A stretch of DNA of 64,000 nt from Cladocopium goreaui (Eukaryota > Sar > Dinophyceae > Suessiales > Symbiodiniaceae), in NCBI GenBank assembly GCA_947184155.2, contig CAMXCT020001013.1, positions 309,001 through 373,000 on the forward strand, given 5' to 3'. This document shows positions 56,108 to 64,000 of the stretch, in pieces. Within the stretch, counting starts at the first letter, position 1, and every line of letters begins with the position of its first letter. A program made the position numbers and the translations under genes. The notes beneath the pieces are model-generated. The model was not told the DNA's origin and did not search any database. It saw only the letters and a program-made list of their open reading frames with translations.

Positions 56108-56215
56108 GGTGGTTTCCTAAAATAGGGATACCCCAAATTTATCCAAGTCATTAAACGTTTTAGTATTGTTGAAACCTATGGTGACTTGGAGATCCCCCAT
56201 TTTAGGAAACCTCCA
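56108..56215. mobile_element. G element
   Basis: TGGTGGTTTCCTAAAATAGG..CCCCATTTTAGGAAACCTCCA; a good inverted repeat. A partial copy lies at 55200-55256. Confidence 0.65.
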
Positions 56216-56352
56216 TATCTACCATAAATCAAAGATATTGGAGTGATGTTCACCAACCTAGCTATCTAAATTCTATTGGAAACGCCATTAAAACACGATA
56301 AAAAATATGACTCCCATGGTCCCATGGTTCCAGCTCCCAAGTTTGCCAGCAC

Positions 56353-56429
56353 CGAGAGTCATCGACTTGGGAGTTACGTCCAGAAGCTCCTTGGAGACTA
56401 TCCTCAGAGCCGCCCAGACCGCCTCAGTC
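56353..56429 (-). CDS. putative internal exon, product unknown
   Basis: Minus-strand acceptor AGCCAG|G and donor CTCG|GTGCTG. The open frame gives TEAVWAALRIVSKELLDVTP then KSMTL, a probable helix. The plus strand carries an equally long open frame (LPAPRVIDLGVTSRSSLETI...), so this is a good case for transcript evidence. Confidence 0.45.
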
Positions 56430-56948
56430 CTGGCTGACCCCAAATCAGAGAGCTATGGCTGGATCCATAGGGCATAAACCAATTGGAAAAACGAAGAACA
56501 TGATGGGGTGAGCCAAAAAAAGATGAGGATTTTCTTAGTGATTTCCGCGTGTTTTTACTGATTGAAGCATCAATAAGGATTCATTATTTGAAAACATCCC
56601 AACTGGATGGACAAAGGGCTATCGCATATCTGGAAATGAAGCATATCATCATTGAACATTAGTGATCAAAAACAGCATGGACGAATAAACAAAATCTCTG
56701 GAAATATTCATTCATGGCATAAGAATCAAGCAATGACACTGTTTCTTGAAACCGCATCTTAAACACTTATTGAATGACTAGCTGACTAGCTATATCTGGC
56801 TATGGTTCAACTATGATCAACTTATTGTCTAAAATCCATGATTTACAACGTGTAAGCCAGAAATATCACCGGATAAAATAAAAAAACATGTCCCTACCTG
56901 GTCGGACACAGTTCCAGTTTCAGTTTCAATGCCGTAGGCTATACTTAT

Positions 56949-57057
56949 CTGGTTGGTGGTTTCAACCCCTCTGAAAAATATGAAAGTCAATGGGAAGGAT
57001 TATCCCATATATTGTGGAAAATATAATAATAAAAAAATGTTCCAAAAAAACAACCAG
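56949..57057. mobile_element. B element, TTAT target duplication
   Basis: CTGGTTGGTGGTTTCAACCC..AAAAAACAACCAG flanked by TTAT. Confidence 0.85.
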
Positions 57058-57408
57058 TTATGGGTTGCATTACGCATGTTTTTTGCATGTCCATTCCTTA
57101 CAAAATCGAATTTGCCTGTCAAATTTAAGCCAACCAAGGTTCTTGCTGAGCTGCATAGCGTCGCAACATGTTCAACAAAAAAACATCTCGAAAAATGAAA
57201 ACATGCAATCAGTATGGTTCCACCAATCAATCCTTACTAAACTCTATATATTGCTGATGTATTCCCAGATTTTTTGTTTTATCATGGTGAATCTTAGATA
57301 GCTGCCAACAAAAAAAACTAATTTTCAGCTGGCGAATGGGCGCATTTTACCATTCATAGCAACAGATTTGGCATAAGTTCTACTAGTTGGCATCTAACAT
57401 CATCTAAC

Positions 57409-57456
57409 CAGTTGGTCGACCCAGCAGAAATCTCCCGCGGGATCCCAGCACCGTGC
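57409..57456 (-). CDS. putative short exon, product unknown
   Basis: Between AAGCCAG|G and CTG|GTTAGA the minus strand reads ARCWDPAGDFCWVDQL in phase 0. Tryptophan- and cysteine-containing 16-residue piece, in the same frame run as the neighbouring 57486-57557 candidate. No family recognised. Confidence 0.4.
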
Positions 57457-57485
57457 CTGGCTTGTGGTTGTTCTGCCACCTTTAC

Positions 57486-57557
57486 CAGGATGTCCTAAGG
57501 GGGGTTTTCGTTGCTCCGCTGTCCCGAGGCGGAAGGCATCGAAAAAGTCATCTGAAG
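57486..57557 (-). CDS. putative internal exon, product unknown
   Basis: Acceptor GATCAG| and donor CCTG|GTAAAG on the minus strand bound a 72-nt island reading SDDFFDAFRLGTAEQRKPPL then GHP. Another minus exon candidate lies only 29 bp downstream (57409-57456), so both could be parts of one larger exon. Confidence 0.45.
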
Positions 57558-57589
57558 CTGATCTACTGGATCTGCTTGATTTGAACAAT

Positions 57590-57790
57590 CAATTGGATAG
57601 TAGCTATAGCAGATTGGATTTCATCAATCTATAGCTACTATATGCTACTATCTATTGGATGATCCTCAAGTCATCTATAGATTGAGGATGAGATCGAGAG
57701 GAACACATAGAGATCATCCGTTAAACCACTGATGTAGGGTTATCACTGATTATGATCGTTGAGGATGATCCTCAACCACGTGAACCACGA
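57590..57790. repeat. cluster of imperfect hairpins
   Basis: TAGTAGCTATAGCAGATTGG pairs with CAATCTATAGCTACTA, and CATCTATAGATTGAGGATG-type inverted motifs follow. Confidence 0.6.
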
Positions 57791-58257
57791 ACTATAGAGG
57801 AAAACAATTCGAACACATTTAAGATATATTAAGATACTATTCGAAACCATGAATCAGTGAAGAAATATATATACGTATAGACACCGCCATCAACTAGCAA
57901 TTCACATTTATCTCCATTTGGAATTTGCAAACATTCAATGTAAAATAAATGTATTTTCAAAGGATATCGATTTCAGGACGACGATTTCATTCTGTATTAT
58001 GATGAAAGGCTGCAAGCAAGCCATGGCTTGCTTGCAATGAAGTGCGAAGATCAAGCCATTCAACCCGGTCAGGGATCAAACAATATTGCCGTGGGGATCA
58101 AAAAATAAATATTTAAGGTTAAAAAAAAATCCCCTGGAAACCGTTGATGTTTATGGCCCTTGCAACAGTTTGGAGACAAAACCGAGCATTTCTGTGATAT
58201 TTGCATCGTTTTGGAAGTGGAGCCTCTCGCCTGTAAGGTTTTTGCAGGACATTGGAC

Positions 58258-58305
58258 CTAGAAATCGAGCATTCCCAGGGCTCGACGCTGCCGTTTCGAC
58301 AGCAC
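58258..58305 (-). CDS. putative exon, possibly terminal, product unknown
   Basis: After GTGTTGCAG|G the minus strand reads VLSKRQRRALGMLDF and then a TAG stop, so this could be the 3' end of a gene or an exon whose donor I missed. The plus strand has a longer open frame (58086-58334), so orientation is uncertain. Confidence 0.35.
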   Translation of the reverse strand: MLSKRQRRALGMLDF

Positions 58306-58349
58306 CTGCAACACTTTGGAGTTCGAATTTTTGATTTTCGATGGTTGCT

Positions 58350-59175
58350 TTGAAACTTACGTTGGTTTAAAGTTTGTTTATGTTTGGTTTAGGGTTGATT
58401 TTTGCTTGGTTTGATGCCTACTAGGTTGACTTAGGTTGGTTTAGGGTTAGTTTAGGGTTGGCCTATGGTTTGCTAGGTGTCTATTCAGGGTTGGTAAAAG
58501 GTTTATTTAGGTTTAGTTCAAATATTATTCAAAGTTATTAATTTGTTTTTGGTGTTTCTGTAGGGTTGGTTTAGGGTTCATTTTGACTTCGTTCAAGACT
58601 TTGTGGTTTTGGTTTCGTTTGGGATCTATTGAGCGTTGGTTGTTTGTTGATTTAGGTTTGGTTTAGGATTTGTTTAGGGTATATTTAGGGTTGGTTTTAG
58701 GGTTTGTTTAGGGTTGGTATTAAGATTTGCGTAGGTGCTGCTGAAAGTTTATTTAGGGTTGATTCAGGATGTATTTGGGATTGGTTCGTGGTTGGTTTAG
58801 GTGTTGTTTAGGGTTGGTTCAGGGTTTCTTTACGGTTGGCTTAGGGGTTATTTGGGGTTTGTTTAAAGTCTGTCTATGTAGGTCTTGTGTCCGGTGTCTT
58901 TAAGGTTGGTTTAGTGATAGGATTTATGCAGGGTTGGTTTGTGGTTTATTTGGGTTTGCTTAGGATTTATTTAGGGTTTATTTACGGTTGGTTTATGGTT
59001 TGTTAGGGGTGGTTTAGGGTTTATTTGGGATTGGTTTAGGGATTATTTGCGATTGGTTTAAAGTTGAATTTGGTTTCGCTTGCAACTTATTTAAGGTTCG
59101 TTTAGGTTTCGTTTAGGGTTTATGATTTGTTTAGGCTTTATTTAGGATTAGTTTAGGGCTAATTGCGGGTTGGTT
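58350..59175. repeat. degenerate telomere-like tract (TTTAGGG-type)
   Basis: Dozens of GGTTTAGGGTTGGTTTAGGG-like units with variable spacing over about 800 bp, G-rich on plus. It may be an interstitial telomere-like array or another low-complexity satellite. No genes seen in it. Confidence 0.75.
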
Positions 59176-59202
59176 CGGACATTACCCGCAAAAAAAACAC
59201 AA

Positions 59203-59332
59203 TGTGGGGGCCCCCCAATTATAAGTTGGTTTATAAAATTTATAAACCCCATTAAGTTATAAGTACAACAAACCATAGTTATTGGAGTTATGTTCACCAA
59301 CTTAGCGATTTACCTCACTGGGGCCCCCCAAA
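59203..59332. mobile_element. C-related element
   Basis: TGTGGGGGCCCCCCAATTAT..CTCACTGGGGCCCCCCA with TTGGTTTATAAA core; adjoins the telomere-like tract. Confidence 0.65.
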
Positions 59333-59912
59333 TTCCATGGCTTCAAAGCTCAATTTACCCATTACTATGGCCCGTCAAAGCAGGTCAATTTACCAAGGCA
59401 GATCAAGGTCACGAGCCTTATCCTGCCAGGTGACCGAATAAAACCGGGCAAGTAATATAGGATCCGGAGAAGCGAACTTTTATGGGAGATTACTTCAGAA
59501 ACTAAATGGAAATTACATCATTAGTGTAGTGTATTGTTTACTTGAAGCCACTTCACAACAAAAACAACTTAAATCAACATGGTTCATGGGTAAAGCACCT
59601 CAAATCACAATATTTTTTACATTGCTTCACAACTTAACAACCCTTTGAATCACATGTCTTCATCGCTCAACCCTCCATCAAAAAACTGTCCCATTCGAAA
59701 ACCACACATCCTTCCAAAAAAAAGGAACACAACTTCAGTTCATCAAACAAAAACAGAAACAGAAATAACAAGTGCCAGTTGAGCAAAAAAAACAGAAATA
59801 AACAAGTGCTGAAGTTGAGCAAAAAAAACACATCAAAAAGAGTGCTGAAGTTGAGCCAAAAAAATCGCTGCAGCAAGTTATCCCCCAGCCCATCCCATCC
59901 TTCCATCCCATC

Positions 59913-59989
59913 CGGTCCTTCTTCAAGGGCTTGCGATCCCAGGTTCCAGGACCCATCTTCAAGGCCTTGGCCACCTCTGGGAGCGCCTC
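59913..59989 (-). CDS. putative internal exon, product unknown
   Basis: Acceptor CCACCAG|G on the minus strand, then EALPEVAKALKMGPGTWDRK and PLKKD. The island ends at GATGGG, which would be a non-canonical GA donor. The lysine-rich helical peptide contrasts with P/S-rich plus-strand readings, which favours minus. Confidence 0.5.
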
Positions 59990-60475
59990 CTGGTGGAGAA
60001 AGGGGGTAGAATGCTGGAGTTTTTTCATGGGGTTTAAGTGCATCAACAGTGCTGAAGAAGTTTGATTTAACATGATTTCACTATGATTTAACCAAGAAAA
60101 CATGATTTCACTATGATTTCCCCAAGAAAAGTTGGGATGTCATGGAATTTCCATGGGAATTTCCATAAGGATTTCACTGACCGGTTCACGACCAATTTAC
60201 ATCAATAAAAACTGCATTAGGAATCCCTTCCCCCGATCATCTTCAACACCAGAAAGCATGGTGATCATGGTGGATGCAAGGGATGAAGACTCAGATTCCT
60301 TTGGGGCAATTTCAATTTCGGGCGTTGTGATTTTTTTCCATAGGCGGATGGGATTGTTCGAAAATGATCCAAGTCGCCAAGTCGAAAGGCCGCGTTGTTA
60401 ATTGCCAACTGGAGATCATAGGAAATCATGGTTAATATGGTTAATATATGGTTAATGAATGTTAATAGGAATCTA

Positions 60476-60585
60476 ATTGGTGGTTGAGCCACCCCTCTGA
60501 AAAATATGAAGTCAGATTAGTCAGATTGGATCATCATACCAACTATTGGGGAAAAATAACATTCATGTTCCAAACCACCAGCCAG
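60476..60585. mobile_element. B element, left tip mutated
   Basis: AATTGGTGGTTGAGCCACCC..CAAACCACCAGCCAG. Confidence 0.75.
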
Positions 60586-60589
60586 GAAT

Positions 60590-61140
60590 GGAGTTTCGTT
60601 GAACAGTTGGTTGCGATGGAGATGACATTGAAGGATTCGAACAGCAACAGTAGAGGCTCCAAAAAATGTCATGGTGGTGCTCATATTACATTTCAAATAG
60701 GATACCCCACCAGAAAGTGATACTTTCCAAAATTGGATCCCACCAAAACGATACTCATCATACCAAAAACCTTTGACAAATTCCCAGAGTTCTCGTGGGG
60801 AAAAACTTGCAAACAAACCTCCTTCATCACAAAAACATTTTTTCCGTCATCAAAAACAAGTTTCCGTTTTAAAAAAGGAACTGTATTCAAGAAAAAACAT
60901 GAAAAAACACACATGGTGATCCAATAAGAATCTACTCTTGCCAACTACTACTCTTTAACAACCCTAGCGTTAGCCGATCTACTAGAAATAGCTACTTCTC
61001 ATGATCTCTGATCTTCAAAATACGCGTCAGAATTATCAAACGTGCTGCAAAGTGCTGAGAGAATTTCCCATTCTTGTTGGTACGAGTAAACTGGACATTT
61101 CCCACACCTTTAAGTTCAAGGCACCCAGTAGTCATCATTG
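60590..61140. other. stretch without a supported exon
   Basis: Overlapping open frames on both strands (60693-60944 minus, 60733-60927 plus) but AT-rich and without splice edges. Confidence 0.4.
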
Positions 61141-61147
61141 CACTTGC

Positions 61148-61193
61148 CGCGGCGACAATATCGATTCATCTGTCCCAGCACATCGCTAACAGC
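61148..61193 (-). CDS. putative short exon, product unknown
   Basis: After TTTCGAG|G the minus strand reads AVSDVLGQMNRYCRRG. A GC donor (GCAAGT) is assumed for the end; without it the frame continues CNDDYWVP to a TGA. Basic, cysteine-containing peptide; family not recognised. Confidence 0.4.
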
Positions 61194-61640
61194 CTCGAAA
61201 CGTCCAGTTTTGCTTGTTGGTTTCAACCAGGAACAGTGGCAATTCGCCATCTGGTTGCTGGTTTTTCATGGGTTATTTTTTGAAGTATAGCAATCGTCTA
61301 GTCTTTGTTACCCAATTTTTGTAATACAAGAAACGACTTATAGTCAATTGGATTGTCAAAACGAGTAGGGCCTGCAACAACGATTCTGGTATTTTTTAAG
61401 CATCCCTCCGGTTTCATCAAAGATGGCTAGCTGGAAAATCCACCAGTTCGTTTGATGATTTCCCAGCAAAGCCTTCATGGATCCGGGGCTTGCCAGCTTA
61501 CCACCTCTGATTCCAGGGGCTTGTCAAAAAAAAACTCGAAACAGATCTGGAATGTCAAGCACTGGGGAGCAATGTTTAGAGCACTGAGGCATGCTTTTAA
61601 AAGCATCATATTGAGTAGGAACTTATCACTTTTGCATACT

Positions 61641-61726
61641 TTTCCTGCATCTTTTCCACGGGAAGCAACTTGTGAAGCACCATGTTTCCATACAGCGAGG
61701 GGACGGGGACCCGCAAAGTCATACTG
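61641..61726 (-). CDS. putative internal exon, product unknown
   Basis: Minus-strand reading after GTGACCAG|, ending before GTATGC (a GA donor five bases earlier is an alternative). The frame gives QYDFAGPRPLAVWKHGASQV then ASRGKDAG. It lies inside a longer minus open frame (61475-61834) whose flanks look intronic. Function unknown. Confidence 0.4.
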
Positions 61727-61836
61727 CTGGTCACTGATGTACATCTGTGCAACTGTCTTCACGTAGACTAGCCGTTTTGTCTCCGAAAAATAGACATCAA
61801 TGACATCAATAAACAACCAACCATAACTAAGCATGT

Positions 61837-61938
61837 CCGGTTGGTGGTTTCAATCCCTCTGAAAAATATGAAAGTCACTTGGGATGATGATTCCCAATAT
61901 ATGGGAAAATAAAAGCCATGTTCCAAACCACCAACCAG
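61837..61938. mobile_element. B element, ATGT target duplication
   Basis: CCGGTTGGTGGTTTCAATCC..CCAAACCACCAACCAG flanked by ATGT. Confidence 0.85.
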
Positions 61939-61947
61939 ATGTAATAT

Positions 61948-62055
61948 GAGTATGGGTCGAAGCCCTGTACTCCTGGTGAACATCAACATTAATATAGCCA
62001 TTGAATGGGTGTTCGTTCCCAGCAACAGTATCATAGATTTTCAACCATCCCCATG
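61948..62055. mobile_element. F element, diverged
   Basis: GAGTATGGGTCGAAGCCCTG..ATTTTCAACCATCCCCATG. Confidence 0.55.
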
Positions 62056-62194
62056 CAAACATTTTCCTTCGCAACATAGACTAGAGCCATTCTCAGAGTC
62101 TGTAACGGCCTTTTTTTGGGGGGGGATGGTCCATTTTGAGAAGTTCAATTTCCAGGAAATTCTCTGGTTAAATCCCTAGCTTTTATGCTTCATT

Positions 62195-62298
62195 TACCCT
62201 CTGGTAAACTAACATAACTATTGAAAATCACAATTTTTAATGGGAAAACTCACTATAAATGGCCATTTTCAATAGCTATGTTAGTTTACCAGAGGGTA
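62195..62298. mobile_element. A element
   Basis: TACCCTCTGGTAAACTAACA..TGTTAGTTTACCAGAGGGTA; close to consensus. Confidence 0.85.
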
Positions 62299-62435
62299 TC
62301 ATTTCTTGAGCTGCTCAAATCACATCACTTGTTTCCCGGCTGAAAAATCCCCTAATTTCAGTGAAACTCTCAAAAAGCTGAGTTCAATCACAATCATAAA
62401 AAACACCTCCCGGTTGACTCCCGAACTATTCTCAC

Positions 62436-62524
62436 CCTCAACCCGAACTGCCAGGCGGCAATGGGCTTGCCCGCCCGCGCATCTGCCAGGCTATTCACCA
62501 CTTCATCACCCATCCCACCACCGC
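62436..62524 (-). CDS. putative internal exon, product unknown
   Basis: Minus-strand acceptor CTGCCCTAG|G and a canonical-looking donor AGG|GTGAGA bound an 89-nt GC-rich island. Only one minus frame stays open: GMGDEVVNSLADARAGKPIA then AWQFGLR. The other two frames hit stops. The plus strand also has an open frame rich in A, P and R. No domain recognised. Confidence 0.5.
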
Positions 62525-62591
62525 CTAGGGCAGAGTTCAGCGTCTCAGGGCAGCGAAGGCAACGAAAAACACATTAAAGGGTCATATATCA

Positions 62592-62722
62592 TACAAGGTG
62601 GTGCCCCATAGTTAGCTAAGTTGGTGAACATAACTCCAATTTCACTATGGTTTTTGTTGGTGATATATCTATAGTTAATGGGGTTTATAAACCAACTTAT
62701 AACTGGGGGGCACCACCTTGTA
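62592..62722. mobile_element. C element, intact
   Basis: TACAAGGTGGTGCCCCATAG..GGGGGCACCACCTTGTA; closest to the copy at 25890. Confidence 0.85.
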
Positions 62723-62729
62723 TGTGGTC

Positions 62730-63680
62730 AAACCACCCACAACTTTGATAGTGGGCTTGTCTGAAAAAAAGGTACCCCATTTCATCCACTGGTTCATCAA
62801 AGTCTCCATCAACATCGTCATTTTGGGACTATCCCGGACTATCCCCCATTTCAGACAAATCCAAGCACAAGAGCCGGGATGGTCGCCCCTGAGATTATCC
62901 AAAACATGCCATGTCTTTTTGGAATACTTATGGGCACCTCTAAATTCCGAGGGTTCCAACATCATGTTTCCTATATCCCGATCTTAAAAAAATGTCCAAA
63001 TTGTGCAGTGAAATTATACTATTTTTTTTCTACAAACCGCATGCATGATTCATGATGGTTTTGGGGTAGCTATCGCACATGTATTTTCTAAAAACTTGGG
63101 AACAACCTGCCATAATCTGCCATAGCGTCCCAGGTGTGTCCTATCCCTGTACACATCTCGTTTAATCCTTTGTGTTCTTACTGATCTATGGCTAATCTTG
63201 CGGAATCTTGGATACCCTCTTCCATGTGATTTGTGTTTATTAATTTTCACCCATCTATATATGTATGGCTGAACATTTGAACCATTAAACTACACAACCA
63301 GCGTTTACCCAGACAATACCAAATGATTATCCTGATTCTTACAGTTTATATGCTTCATTCTCAATCGCTGTTGCAGCACATGAACCCAAGCAATCGTTAC
63401 CCATAGCATGTATCCCCGCAACCAGTGGGATTCAGTATGTATGTATATATATATATATATATGTATATGTAATCCTTTTGAAACCCTAAGGGTGAATAAC
63501 CCCCTATTAATTTAAACCAACTTTTTTTTGGGAGGCTAATCCTATATTAATCCTTACTTGGTCCATGTGAAATACCAACACACTTCGGATTGAATATGAT
63601 TGAACTATATTCAAACATCTTTAGTTACTGTGTGTATATATATATATATATGGAGGTTTCCCAAAGTCCTGGGGCCACCC
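62730..63680. other. stretch without a supported exon
   Basis: An open minus frame at 62675-62965, TA-rich tracts at 63440-63470 and 63630-63650; nothing else recognised. Confidence 0.45.
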
Positions 63681-63684
63681 CCAC

Positions 63685-63792
63685 TCAGTCCCCATGGATC
63701 CCTCCGGAATTGGCCTGCAGCGTCTCCATAGAGCGCTTTGCGCAGGAAGTCGTCCAAAATCGGGATGTTGATTTGGTTGTAACGGCAATATC
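63685..63792 (-). CDS. putative internal exon, product unknown
   Basis: GC-rich island. On the minus strand it follows ...GGCCCGCAG| with G as first base and ends before GTGGGG. The third frame reads YCRYNQINIPILDDFLRKAL followed by YGDAAGQFRRDPWG, a balanced charged/hydrophobic peptide. I do not recognise the family. The plus strand is also open (ERFAQEVVQNRDVDLVVTAI), so the strand is an inference from splice-like edges and composition. Confidence 0.45.
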   Translation of the reverse strand, partial: DIAVTTKSTSRFWTTSCAKRSMETLQANSGGIHGD

Positions 63793-64000
63793 CTGCGGGC
63801 CAGACAAAGCAACGGTTTCCAAAACGAGGCTCTGAGCATAGTAGAGTGAGCATGCTGGTGAAACATATGGTGATTTTTTACGAACAACTAGGGCTTCCAC
63901 GAATGAAAAGTACTAGCATTTGTTTATAGGATTATAGGGATCCTGATGATAGACCATGGGTTTTTGTGGGATGAATTTGGGATAAACATGTCGAGAGCAG

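Overview
This 64 kb window looks like nuclear DNA of a eukaryote. It has no long ORF, no operon and no rRNA, tRNA or CRISPR that I could support. It consists of roughly 50 short GC-rich islands of about 35-160 bp. Most can be read as protein bounded by AG| and GT, GC or GA splice-like dinucleotides. The islands sit in AT-rich DNA full of microsatellites and hairpin-forming inverted-repeat elements. Tiny exons, very long introns, apparent GC/GA donors and telomere-like TTTAGGG-type repeats suggest a dinoflagellate or a similar alga. This is inference: I recognised no marker gene and found no convincing spliced leader.

Most islands read best on the minus strand. There the frames give charged peptides rich in E, K, D and R, often with an AG|G acceptor and a GT donor exactly at the edges of the island, while the plus-strand readings are usually S/F/L/P-rich. 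The simplest model is one or more very long minus-strand genes running from about 63.8 kb down to about 1.7 kb, with introns of roughly 0.3-2.5 kb. Orientation is not certain for many islands because the antisense frame is also open, and a few (about 5.8-6.1, 11.6, 14.3, 18.9 and 34.3 kb) have attractive plus-strand readings. I could not assign a function to any of them.

The intergenic or intronic DNA is dominated by at least nine families of short (about 85-130 bp) non-autonomous elements with terminal inverted repeats. I name them A (TACCCTCTGGTAAAC ends), B (CTGGTTGGTGG ends), C (CAAGGTGGTGCCCC ends), D (CCCATA..CCATGGTGCTGG ends), E (ACAGTTATGGCC ends), F (GTATGGGTCAA ends), G, H and I. 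Nested copies show directly that A, D and an 828-bp element insert at TA and duplicate it; B copies are flanked by 4-5 bp direct repeats. The tips of A, B and D carry CTG|GT on one side and CCAG| on the other on both strands, so each could act as an intron in either orientation, as introners do. At least two B copies directly abut exon-like sequence.

Other layout: CAT-type and TA-rich microsatellites (0.7-1.14 kb); a 470-bp tandem duplication (3.18-4.12 kb); a 1.1-kb inverted-repeat element containing a 9-bp ACTAGTAGT array (16.7-17.85 kb); an 828-bp nested transposon (43.5-44.3 kb); adjacent 40-bp and 24-bp tandem arrays (45.8-46.2 kb); and a degenerate TTTAGGG-like tract (58.35-59.18 kb).
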